Assembly (NCBI GenBank): GCA_028713595.1 | Contig: JAQTNZ010000115.1 | Coordinates: 1-7,479, forward strand | DNA from: Methylovulum sp. | Lineage (GTDB): Bacteria > Pseudomonadota > Gammaproteobacteria > Methylococcales > Methylomonadaceae | DNA: 7,479 nt | Reading direction: 5' to 3' | In this document: in pieces, positions 1 to 5,863 of the stretch | Layout: every line of letters starts with the position of its first letter | How positions within the stretch are numbered: position 1 is the stretch's first letter | Position numbers and translations under genes: made by a program | The notes under the pieces: model-generated | Database searches by the model: none | Told to the model about the DNA's origin: nothing | Seen by the model: only the letters and a program-made list of their open reading frames with translations

Positions 1-48
1 TTAGGGCGGCTTGAACAGGGTTATCGGCTTGCCATAAAACAACGATGA
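1..48 (+). CDS. 3' end of an upstream gene in the polysaccharide operon (partial)
   Basis: Frame 1 is open from the window edge for 15 codons and ends in TGA at 46-48. The visible C-terminus reads LGRLEQGYRLAIKQR. The stop overlaps the ATG of the next gene as ATGA, the usual sign of translational coupling in a polysaccharide operon. A charged tail containing a Tyr-Arg stretch would fit a glycosyltransferase, but 15 residues cannot identify the protein. That it is coding is inferred from the open frame and the exact 4-nt overlap. Confidence 0.6.
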   Translation, partial: LGRLEQGYRLAIKQR

Positions 49-1166
49 AGATCCTGCATGTTTATAGGACGTACTTCCCCGACACCCAAGGCGGTTTGGA
101 AGAGGTTATCCGGCAAATCTGCCGTAACACGCTTGCTTACGGTGTGGAGAGCAGGGTATTCACCTTAAGTTCGCAAGCAGGCCATTCCGTTGTCGTAAGG
201 GAAGAGGCCAGTGTTTATCGTTACCATAAAACCTTGGAAATGGCTTCTTGTGGCGTGTCTTTTTCCGCGCTGGCAGGATTTAGGCAATTGGTGGCGTGGG
301 CGGATATTGTCCATTACCATTTTCCTTGGCCTTTTGCAGATGTGCTGCACTTGCTGGCGGCGGTCAAAAAACCTTCGGTGCTTACTTACCATTCGGATAT
401 TGTCAGGCAAAAAAGTTTGTCGGCACTGTACCGGCCATTGATGCGGCATTTTTTAGGGCAGGTCAATTGTATTGTAGCCACTTCACCAAATTACGCCGCC
501 AGCAGTGACGTATTGCAGGATTTTAAAGACAAAGTGGAGATTATCCCTATCGGCTTGGATAATGCCAGTTACCCAGTTGCCAGTAAGGATATTTTGGACT
601 CCGTCCAAGCCCGTTGCGGACAAGGTTTTTTCCTTTTTATTGGTGTGCTTCGTTATTATAAAGGCCTGCATATTCTGTTTGATGCGATACAGCAGACAAA
701 TTTACGGGTTGTCGTTGCAGGTTTGGGGCCGATAGAAAATGAATTGCGTGAGCAAGCTCGCCAATTGGGTTTGAATAACGTCCAATTTCTCGGTTATGTC
801 AGCGATCAAGAAAAAGTCGCCCTGATCCGGTTGGCAAAAGCCATTGTCTTTCCGTCCCATTTGCGCTCGGAAGCGTTTGGTGTAACGTTGGTGGAAGGTG
901 CGATGCTGGGCAAGCCGCTGATCTCGACAGAAATTGGTACCGGCACCAGCTATGTCAATATTAATAACGAAACAGGGGTTGTTATCCCTCCCTCAAATAC
1001 CCGGCAATTGCAACAGGCAATGAAGCTTTTGGATGAAGACAATACGTTAGCCAAGCGATTGGGCGAGGGGGCGCGTCTTAGATATGAACGGCTACTGACA
1101 GGGGAAAAAATGGGGCAAAGTTATGCGCAATTGTATAGGCGATTGCTTGATTCCGTTGTCGATTAG
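45..1166 (+). CDS. Family 4 (GT-B) glycosyltransferase, WbdC/WbpZ-like (mannosyl/rhamnosyltransferase type)
   Basis: A 373-residue cytoplasmic glycosyltransferase that should transfer a sugar from a nucleotide donor to a lipid-linked oligosaccharide. It has the two-domain GT-B layout. The N-terminal acceptor domain starts MKILHVYRTYFPD with the glycine pair G16-G17, and has a YHSDIVRQK segment near residue 115. The C-terminal nucleotide-sugar domain carries the EX7E motif E276-AFGVTLV-E284. Blocks such as YHFPWPF, RYYKGLHIL, FPSHLRSEAFG and EIGTGTS match what I recall of E. coli WbdC and Pseudomonas WbpZ, which add the first mannose or D-rhamnose residues in polymannose or common-antigen synthesis. 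This comparison is from memory, not an alignment. Length is normal for the family. The start at 45 is supported by the ATGA overlap with the upstream stop; no clear Shine-Dalgarno is visible, so coupling probably drives initiation. Family assignment is firm; donor and acceptor are uncertain. Confidence 0.93.
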   Translation: MKILHVYRTYFPDTQGGLEEVIRQICRNTLAYGVESRVFTLSSQAGHSVVVREEASVYRYHKTLEMASCGVSFSALAGFRQLVAWADIVHYHFPWPFADVLHLLAAVKKPSVLTYHSDIVRQKSLSALYRPLMRHFLGQVNCIVATSPNYAASSDVLQDFKDKVEIIPIGLDNASYPVASKDILDSVQARCGQGFFLFIGVLRYYKGLHILFDAIQQTNLRVVVAGLGPIENELREQARQLGLNNVQFLGYVSDQEKVALIRLAKAIVFPSHLRSEAFGVTLVEGAMLGKPLISTEIGTGTSYVNINNETGVVIPPSNTRQLQQAMKLLDEDNTLAKRLGEGARLRYERLLTGEKMGQSYAQLYRRLLDSVVD

Positions 1167-1326
1167 CATGATAAATTAATGCCTTACCATTTTTTAATGT
1201 CAACGCCTGACAAACACTCTTTCTTCGCTTAGGCACGCCCTTTGGTTTTGCACGGTCAAGGGTATTACACTTTATGTTCACAGATGGTCACTTTTACTGG
1301 TAAGTCTTGCCTGTTCCCAAGTTGCT

Positions 1327-1346
1327 GGCAAACGTTAGAGTTTGCC
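1327..1346. promoter_or_regulatory. Perfect 7-bp inverted repeat ahead of the epimerase gene
   Basis: GGCAAAC (1327-1333) and GTTTGCC (1340-1346) are exact reverse complements around the 6-nt loop GTTAGA. In RNA a further U-G pair could extend the stem. It sits 26 nt before the ATG at 1373, in the only sizeable gap (1167-1372) of the cluster. The T-rich sequence after it is interrupted by G and A, so it is a poor terminator. It could be an operator, an RNA hairpin in the leader, or an attenuator-like processing site. The rest of the gap shows no convincing promoter, only weak TTG- or TATTGT-like matches with bad spacing. Confidence 0.4.
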
Positions 1347-1372
1347 GTATTGTTTTCAGCGGGTTTTAACTT

Positions 1373-2332
1373 ATGGATAATGTGTTGGTGACAGGGGCGA
1401 CTGGCTTTGTTGGCAAGGCGTTATGCGCTGAATTGATCGCCAACGGGCTTGTCGTACATGCTATTGTCCGCGATTTGGACTCGGCAGCTTTATCGCCATC
1501 GGCAAAGCCTGTGGTTGTTGGCGGTCTGGATGCCCATACCGAATGGCGGCAGGCTCTCTTGCCTATTGATGTGGTGGTGCATTTGGCGGCGCGGGTGCAT
1601 GTCATGACCGATACTGAGGCAGACCCTCTGGCGGCGTTCCGTAAGGTTAATGTGGCGGGGACGTTGAACCTTGCCCGGCAAGCGGCAGCGGTGGGCGTGA
1701 AGCGGTTTGTGTTTATCAGTTCAATTAAGGTCAATGGAGAGCTGACTGTGCCTGGCTTGGCTTTTAGTGCGGATGATGAACCTGCGCCTATTGATGCCTA
1801 TGCCATTTCCAAACAGGAAGCCGAAGCAGGTTTGCGCCAGTTGGCTTTGGCAACGGCTATGGAGGTGGTGATTATCCGTCCGCCATTGGTCTATGGTGCG
1901 GGGGTTAAGGCCAATTTCAAAACCATGATGCGTTATCTGGATAAGGGTGTGCCGTTACCCTTAGGGGCAATTGTGAATAAGCGCAGTTTAGTTGCCTTAG
2001 ATAATCTGGTCGATGTTATTATGGTGTGTATGGCACATCCGGCGGCGGCTAACCAGACGTTTTTGGTCAGCGATGGTGAGGATGTGTCCACCCCTGAATT
2101 ATTGCAACGGTTGGCACGGGCTATGGGCAAAACCGCACGATTGTTGCCTGTTCATATTCTGTTACTACAAAGTATGTTATTTTTAGCGGGTAAACGTATG
2201 TTGGCGCAGCGTTTATGTGGCAATTTGCAGATGGATATTTCCAAAACGCGCGAACTTTTGGCATGGGCCCCACGGACGGGTCTTGATGATGCTTTATATC
2301 AAACCGCACAGCATTATTTGATGTCCCGTTGA
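1373..2332 (+). CDS. wbpV: NAD-dependent epimerase/4-keto-reductase, WbpV-like (extended SDR)
   Basis: A 319-residue extended short-chain dehydrogenase/reductase acting on nucleotide sugars in the cytoplasm. The Rossmann motif is GATGFVG (G8, G11, G14). The active site has S116/S117 in the FISSIKVNGE block and Y143-AIS-K147. The block RPPLVYGAGVKANF is typical of the WbpV/WreQ-like branch annotated as UDP-glucose 4-epimerase family. In that branch, known enzymes reduce UDP-4-keto-6-deoxy-GlcNAc, the WbpM product, to UDP-N-acetylquinovosamine. The transferase and the WbpM-like dehydratase follow directly, supporting that role. An alternative is a C4-epimerase (UDP-GlcNAc/GalNAc or Gnu type), or a reductase giving the FucNAc isomer. 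The start ATG gives the canonical N-terminus (MDNVLVTGATG); only a weak GGG sits 9 nt before it. The stop TGA overlaps the next start as TGATG. Confidence 0.9.
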   Translation: MDNVLVTGATGFVGKALCAELIANGLVVHAIVRDLDSAALSPSAKPVVVGGLDAHTEWRQALLPIDVVVHLAARVHVMTDTEADPLAAFRKVNVAGTLNLARQAAAVGVKRFVFISSIKVNGELTVPGLAFSADDEPAPIDAYAISKQEAEAGLRQLALATAMEVVIIRPPLVYGAGVKANFKTMMRYLDKGVPLPLGAIVNKRSLVALDNLVDVIMVCMAHPAAANQTFLVSDGEDVSTPELLQRLARAMGKTARLLPVHILLLQSMLFLAGKRMLAQRLCGNLQMDISKTRELLAWAPRTGLDDALYQTAQHYLMSR

Positions 2333-3339
2333 TGGCTATGCTAATTTTGCTGTTGCTGGCCTTTTTTGCGGCACTGGTGTTGACGGGGCAATTGCGCCGT
2401 TATGCCATTACTAGCCATCTTATTGATATTCCCAATGCCCGCAGTTCCCATACCCTACCGACACCACGCGGTGGCGGCTTGGCGATAGTGGGGGTTTTTT
2501 TGGCCTGTGTGCCGCTTTTTTTCTGGTTTGATGTATTCACCATAAGCGAAATGTGGGCTTTTTTAGGGGCTGGCACATTAGTGGCCGTGGTGGGTTTTTT
2601 TGATGACAGGCGACACCTCCCCGCGTCCTTGCGTTTAGTGGTGCATTTTTGTGCCGCCATTTGGGTCTTGTCCTGCTTGGGCGGGATGCCGGCGTTGCCC
2701 TTTTTTGGGGGGGTGCTGAAGCCTGGACCGGCGACTTTTTTAGGGGTTTTTTATTTGGTTTGGTTGTTAAACCTGTACAATTTTATGGATGGCATTGACG
2801 GCTTGGCGAGCCTGGAAGCCATCAGTGTCTGTGCCGGTGGTGCTTTATTGCTGGGGCATAACGGGCATTACGGGCCGCTGCTTGTACTGGCTATGGCGGT
2901 GGCGGGTTTTTTATATTGGAACTTCCCGCCCGCAAAAATATTTATGGGTGATGGCGGTAGCGGCTTTTTAGGGATAGTATTAGGCATTTTTTCCCTGCAA
3001 GCGGCTTGGCTTTCCCCGCAGCTTTTTTGGAGTTGGTTGATTTTGTTAGGTGTTTTTATTGTCGATGCGACATGGACGCTGTTGCGCCGTTTATCCCAAC
3101 GGGAAAAAGCCTATCAGGCGCACCGCAGCCATGCCTATCAGCAGGCGGCCAGGCGTTATGGCAGCCATAAAACGGTGTCGCTGGCGGTGGTGGCAATCAA
3201 TGTGGCGTGGTTGTTGCCGATTGCCTTATGGGTGGGTAGCGGTGGCTTACCGGGCGTGTTAGGGTTGGGCTTGGCTTATTGTCCGCTGTTAATGTTGGCG
3301 TTAATTTTCAAGGCGGGATATAAGGAAGTTGTCGGGTGA
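2332..3339 (+). CDS. wbpL: Polyprenyl-phosphate sugar-1-phosphate transferase, WbpL/WecA-like
   Basis: A roughly 335-residue inner-membrane protein with about ten hydrophobic segments, of the MraY/WecA family. These enzymes move a HexNAc-1-phosphate from UDP-sugar to undecaprenyl phosphate and so start O-antigen or capsule units. Family motifs are in order: the Mg-binding pair D91-D92 in FFDDRRHL, N147-LYN-FMD153-GID156-G, the cytoplasmic-loop motif FMGDGGSGFLG with D207, and the C-terminal His motif H264-RSH267. PRGGG near the N-terminus is also characteristic. In Pseudomonas, WbpL uses UDP-FucNAc, UDP-QuiNAc or UDP-GlcNAc; here the neighbours point to a 6-deoxy-HexNAc. I chose ATG 2332, which overlaps the previous TGA by one base (TGATG). 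A TTG at 2329 and an ATG at 2338 are possible alternatives. The gene contains many T6-T7 runs and a G7 tract. Confidence 0.92.
   Translation: MAMLILLLLAFFAALVLTGQLRRYAITSHLIDIPNARSSHTLPTPRGGGLAIVGVFLACVPLFFWFDVFTISEMWAFLGAGTLVAVVGFFDDRRHLPASLRLVVHFCAAIWVLSCLGGMPALPFFGGVLKPGPATFLGVFYLVWLLNLYNFMDGIDGLASLEAISVCAGGALLLGHNGHYGPLLVLAMAVAGFLYWNFPPAKIFMGDGGSGFLGIVLGIFSLQAAWLSPQLFWSWLILLGVFIVDATWTLLRRLSQREKAYQAHRSHAYQQAARRYGSHKTVSLAVVAINVAWLLPIALWVGSGGLPGVLGLGLAYCPLLMLALIFKAGYKEVVG
3322..3328 (+). promoter_or_regulatory. Ribosome binding site for the dehydratase gene
   Basis: AAGGAAG lies 7 nt upstream of the GTG at 3336, inside the last codons of the transferase gene. It supports the GTG start that overlaps the preceding TGA as GTGA. 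Confidence 0.7.
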
Positions 3340-5300
3340 AAGCACGGGTAGCGCATTGGTTTACAGGACTGTCCAGGACAAAAAAAGCAGGCATCCTTAT
3401 CAGCGTTGATGTGGTGTTTGCGGTATTGGCTTTGTGGCTGGCGTTTTCGTTACGGTGGGGGGAGTGGTATGTGCCTAAAGGCGATGAGCCGTATTTGTTT
3501 ATTGCCGCACCCTTTATTGCCGTGCCCATTTTTATCCGTTTAGGTTTGTATCATGCTATTGTCAGGTATATAGAAATCAGGGCGTTGGGGACTATTGTCC
3601 AAGCCACCGCCTTGTATTCGCTGATTTTTGCCTTTGTCATTTATCAGTCCAGCATCCCTAATATCCCCCGCACGATAGCACCGTTAAATGGCCTGTTGAT
3701 GCTGTTGCTGGTTGGTAGTAGCCGCTTTATCGCCCGTTGGTGGTTGGCGGATATACACACTCGCTTGCCGGGCATCCGTAGTACGGGCGTTTGCCGGAAA
3801 AAAAACGTGGTGATTTATGGGGCGGGCAATGCCGGGGTGCAGTTGGCGGCGGCGCTGATACATGGCCGCGAATACAATCCGGTGGCTTTTATTGATGATG
3901 ATACGCGGCTGCATAAACAAAAAATTAATGGCATCAAAATTTGTTCGCCCAGCTTTTTGGGGACTATTATCAGCCGCCATCAGGTGTCCGATATCCTGCT
4001 GGCCATGCCATCGGTGGGCAGGGCGCGTAGAAGCGAGATTATCCGTCTGCTGGAGCCTTACGCGGTGCATGTCCGGTCTATGCCGGGCTTGACCGATATT
4101 GCCCAAGGCAAAGTGACTTTCGACACTTTGCAAGAAGTCGATATTGCCGATCTGTTGGGGCGCTATTGCGTTGACCCTGACCCTACGCTGATCCAGGCGA
4201 CCATTAGCGGCAAAGTGGTGATGGTCACTGGGGCGGGCGGCTCGATTGGCTCGGAATTATGTCGGCAAATTATCCGATTAAGCCCTAAGGCATTAATATT
4301 GTTCGAAATTTGTGAGTTTGCCTTGTATACTATAGAAAAAGAGTTGCAACATCTGTTGACGGTAGGCGGCATCACGCTGGAGTTGGTCGCCGTGCTGGGT
4401 TCGGTGCAAAACCGCGCCCGGGTCGAACATATTTGTAAAACCTTTAAGGTGCAGACGCTTTACCATGCCGCCGGTTATAAGCATGTGCCAATGGTGGAAA
4501 AAAATCCGGGGGAAGCGGTGTGCAATAATGTGTTTGGCACCTTGCATACCGCACAAGCGGCGGTGGCCGCGCAAGTCGAAAAATTTGTGCTTATTTCCAC
4601 TGATAAGGCGGTCAGGCCGACCAACACTATGGGGGCCAGCAAACGCTTTGCCGAATTGATACTGCAAGCTTTGAGCATTAGGGATGAAGACACCCGACAA
4701 ACCTGTTTTACGATGGTTCGTTTTGGTAATGTTTTGGATTCATCAGGTTCGGTCGTGCCGCTGTTTAGGGAACAAATCGCCCGTGGCGGCCCGGTTACGG
4801 TTACGGACACCCGCGTCATGCGCTATTTTATGACCATCCCCGAAGCTGCGCAGTTGGTGATACAGGCCGCCGCCATGGGGCAGGGCGGTGATGTGTTTGT
4901 GCTGGATATGGGCGAGCCTGTGCGTATCCTGGACCTTGCCAAGCGCATGATCCATTTGAGCGGCTTGCAGGTCAAAGATGAAGGTCATCCTGACGGGGAG
5001 ATTGCCATCAGTTTTATCGGCTTAAGGCCGGGTGAAAAACTGTATGAAGAGTTGTTGATTGGCGATCATGTTTCAAAAACCAGCCATCCTAGGATTATGC
5101 GGGCGAAAGAGCCGGTGATTGCCTGGGCGCAGTTGCGCTGTTTGCTGGATGCTTTAGAAAAAGCCAATACGGCGGGTGATTATGGGCTGGTTAGGGAAAT
5201 TTTTCAGGAAGTGGTCACAGGTTTTGCCCCACAATGTGCAATCAGTGATGTGTTATGGCAAAAAGCCGTGCAGCCCGCGTGTCCGCCCCAAGTTTTTTAG
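3336..5300 (+). CDS. wbpM: Membrane-bound UDP-GlcNAc 4,6-dehydratase, WbpM/FlaA1-PglF family
   Basis: A 654-residue inner-membrane enzyme that should convert UDP-GlcNAc to UDP-4-keto-6-deoxy-GlcNAc, the precursor of QuiNAc, FucNAc and bacillosamine-type sugars. Four N-terminal membrane segments lie at about 19-39, 53-72, 84-104 and 112-132. A first Rossmann fold (GAGNAG, 162-167) of the CoA-binding type follows. The catalytic SDR domain has TGAGGSIG at 298-305 and the block S421-T-D423-K424 leading to TNTM432GASK436. A methionine occupies the usual SDR tyrosine position, as is known for the large WbpM/PglF enzymes, so this is not a defect. GLRPGEKLYEEL (562-573) is the family's C-terminal hallmark. 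Length is normal for WbpM (about 650-670). It starts at GTG with a good Shine-Dalgarno, overlapping the transferase gene by GTGA. A minus-strand terminator begins just after its TAG. An A8 run (3798-3805) separates the membrane and soluble parts. Confidence 0.95.
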   Translation: MKARVAHWFTGLSRTKKAGILISVDVVFAVLALWLAFSLRWGEWYVPKGDEPYLFIAAPFIAVPIFIRLGLYHAIVRYIEIRALGTIVQATALYSLIFAFVIYQSSIPNIPRTIAPLNGLLMLLLVGSSRFIARWWLADIHTRLPGIRSTGVCRKKNVVIYGAGNAGVQLAAALIHGREYNPVAFIDDDTRLHKQKINGIKICSPSFLGTIISRHQVSDILLAMPSVGRARRSEIIRLLEPYAVHVRSMPGLTDIAQGKVTFDTLQEVDIADLLGRYCVDPDPTLIQATISGKVVMVTGAGGSIGSELCRQIIRLSPKALILFEICEFALYTIEKELQHLLTVGGITLELVAVLGSVQNRARVEHICKTFKVQTLYHAAGYKHVPMVEKNPGEAVCNNVFGTLHTAQAAVAAQVEKFVLISTDKAVRPTNTMGASKRFAELILQALSIRDEDTRQTCFTMVRFGNVLDSSGSVVPLFREQIARGGPVTVTDTRVMRYFMTIPEAAQLVIQAAAMGQGGDVFVLDMGEPVRILDLAKRMIHLSGLQVKDEGHPDGEIAISFIGLRPGEKLYEELLIGDHVSKTSHPRIMRAKEPVIAWAQLRCLLDALEKANTAGDYGLVREIFQEVVTGFAPQCAISDVLWQKAVQPACPPQVF

Positions 5301-5302
5301 GC

Positions 5303-5339
5303 AAAAAAAACCTTCCCGCGTTTGGCACGCGGGAAGGTT
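5303..5339 (-). terminator. Strong intrinsic terminator for the minus-strand small gene
   Basis: AACCTTCCCGCGT (5309-5321) pairs perfectly with ACGCGGGAAGGTT (5327-5339) around the loop TTGGC, a 13-bp GC-rich stem. On the minus strand the stem is followed by an uninterrupted T-run (the A8 at 5303-5310 on the + strand), giving a textbook rho-independent terminator. On the + strand the stem is followed by TTGAAAG, so it would stop wbpM transcripts poorly, though it lies 8 nt after the wbpM stop and may protect that 3' end. The orientation fits the small gene at 5414-5566. Confidence 0.85.
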
Positions 5340-5413
5340 GAAAGTCCAAGCAGAAGATTATGAGGAGTTGCTGCTTGAGGTATAACACCAGGAGGTTGTT
5401 AACGGAGGTGGGC
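5303..5413 (-). ncRNA. Candidate 3'-UTR-derived small RNA with anti-Shine-Dalgarno motifs
   Basis: The 111 nt between the small gene's stop and the end of its terminator contain, read on the minus strand, ACCTCCG, ACCTCCT and AACTCCTC. One of them lies in a hairpin at 5401-5383: TAACA pairs with TGTTA, an A is bulged, CC pairs with GG, and the loop is TCCT. Exposed CU-rich loops followed by a rho-independent terminator are the usual design of sRNAs that pair with ribosome binding sites. This is inference from layout. It may simply be an ordinary 3' UTR, and no known sRNA family is recognised. Confidence 0.25.
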
Positions 5414-5566
5414 TTAACCTTTTAGGTTGGCCCGCATCGCAATGTTGCTATAAATGGCGGCAGTTGCGAACAATACGGTTGAAAAAATGAATTGGCCGGA
5501 AATAAAACTCCAAATGCCGGCAACAAACAGTAAGCCGATCACGATGTCTTTCTTGAAGTTGTTCAT
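5414..5566 (-). CDS. 50-residue hydrophobic small membrane protein, unknown function
   Basis: The minus strand encodes a 50-residue protein beginning MNNFKKDIVIGLLFVAG and ending IAMRANLKG, followed by TAA. A short basic N-terminus precedes two hydrophobic stretches (about 8-21 and 26-43) separated by a Ser-Gly-Gln turn, so a two-pass or hairpin inner-membrane protein is likely. The ends are charged and positive (K5, K6, R46, K49). Gene status rests on several independent signals: AGGAA 7 nt before the ATG, a promoter-like -35/-10 pair upstream, and a perfect terminator downstream. I do not recognise the family. It is convergent with wbpM and divergent from the LysR gene, which could regulate it. 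It might be a stress-related or complex-associated small membrane protein, but nothing in the sequence decides this. Confidence 0.75.
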   Translation of the reverse strand: MNNFKKDIVIGLLFVAGIWSFISGQFIFSTVLFATAAIYSNIAMRANLKG

Positions 5567-5573
5567 TGCTTGG

Positions 5574-5578
5574 TTCCT
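5574..5578 (-). promoter_or_regulatory. Ribosome binding site of the 50-residue protein
   Basis: On the minus strand AGGAA is followed by the 7-nt spacer CCAAGCA and the ATG at 5566. This is near-ideal spacing and a main reason to accept so short a gene. Confidence 0.75.
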
Positions 5579-5597
5579 GCAAAATAATTGAAAAATC

Positions 5598-5626
5598 TAT
5601 ATACAGTGCCTGATGGGGTCGGTAAA
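5598..5626 (-). promoter_or_regulatory. Sigma-70-type promoter for the small membrane protein gene
   Basis: Read on the minus strand, TTTACC (5626-5621) is followed after exactly 17 nt by TATATA (5603-5598). Each hexamer matches 4 of 6 consensus bases. The predicted start near 5591 would give a leader of about 25 nt containing the ribosome binding site. It lies within AT-rich DNA, so chance matches are possible; the position relative to the gene is the best support. Confidence 0.5.
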
Positions 5627-5717
5627 TTTTGCTTTTTCACTGATTTGATGCTTACTATACAGGGATAAATTTTAGATACAATATGCCAAATAATTAATGG
5701 ATTGCTTTTATTTAAGA

Positions 5718-5755
5718 AACAATTAAAAAGTCAATATTTTCTTGATAGAATTGTT
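5718..5755. promoter_or_regulatory. Inverted repeat AACAATT-N24-AATTGTT in the divergent region
   Basis: AACAATT (5718-5724) and AATTGTT (5749-5755) are perfect 7-bp reverse complements with centres 31 bp apart, close to three helical turns. The right arm adjoins a TTGATA hexamer. A further perfect 10-bp palindrome, ATAAATTTAT, lies at 5765-5774 and forms a T-N11-A pattern (T5763, A5775) of the sort bound by LysR-type regulators. In this AT-rich region such matches are not rare, so an autoregulatory operator is only a candidate. The rest of 5627-5860 holds no gene I can support. Confidence 0.3.
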
Positions 5756-5771
5756 GGGCGTTTAATAAATT
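5742..5771 (+). promoter_or_regulatory. Possible promoter of the LysR-type regulator gene
   Basis: TTGATA (5742-5747, 5 of 6 consensus) is followed after 18 nt by TAAATT (5766-5771, 4 of 6). Other -10-like hexamers nearby (TATAAA at 5772, TAGAAT at 5788) lack well-spaced -35 partners. Any of these gives a leader of about 70-90 nt. The overlap with the palindromes around 5749-5775 would suit repression by a dimeric regulator. Confidence 0.3.
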
Positions 5772-5852
5772 TATAAACAAGTTTCATTAGAATGCTTGCA
5801 AATCGCCGCAACAGGAAGCTTGTTACGCGTTTGCAGGTATGGTCACGATATT

Positions 5853-5859
5853 GAGGAAG
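5853..5859 (+). promoter_or_regulatory. Ribosome binding site deciding the GTG start of the LysR gene
   Basis: GAGGAAG ends 4 nt before GTG 5864 (6 nt from the AGGA core). This favours the GTG over the internal ATG at 5882, which has no such site and would remove the conserved first residues. Confidence 0.65.
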
Positions 5860-5863
5860 TTAA

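Noticed and set aside
1366..1734. 122-codon minus-strand open frame over the reductase gene
   Set aside because: It is antisense to conserved Rossmann-fold coding sequence, has no ribosome binding site, and its composition is biased to Ala, Thr and Arg.
2953..2960. GGCGGTAG, matching the ops element that recruits RfaH in polysaccharide operons
   Set aside because: It lies inside the transferase gene and encodes part of its conserved GDGGSG motif. An ops site is expected in the operon leader, and none is visible in the 1167-1372 gap.
3684..4133. 149-codon open frame on the minus strand inside wbpM
   Set aside because: It is fully antisense to a well-supported gene. The product is rich in His, Gln and Arg with no recognisable domain, typical of shadow frames.
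4293..4700. 135-codon minus-strand open frame inside wbpM
   Set aside because: It overlaps the catalytic domain of wbpM in antisense and shows no family motif.
3336..5300. Loss of the catalytic tyrosine in the dehydratase (Met432)
   Set aside because: Methionine at this place is known in the large WbpM/PglF enzymes, so it is normal for the family.
5176..5385. 69-codon + strand frame across the wbpM end and terminator
   Set aside because: It reads out of frame through wbpM and through the perfect terminator stem, with a Lys/Arg-rich product and no motif.
5388..5409. AGGAGG and GGAGG Shine-Dalgarno-like sites on the + strand
   Set aside because: No plausible start codon and gene follow. They are better explained as complements of the CU-rich motifs in the minus-strand 3' UTR.
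5697..5726. Nine-codon possible leader peptide (MDCFYLRNN) upstream of the LysR gene
   Set aside because: No ribosome binding site, and such short frames are expected by chance in AT-rich DNA.
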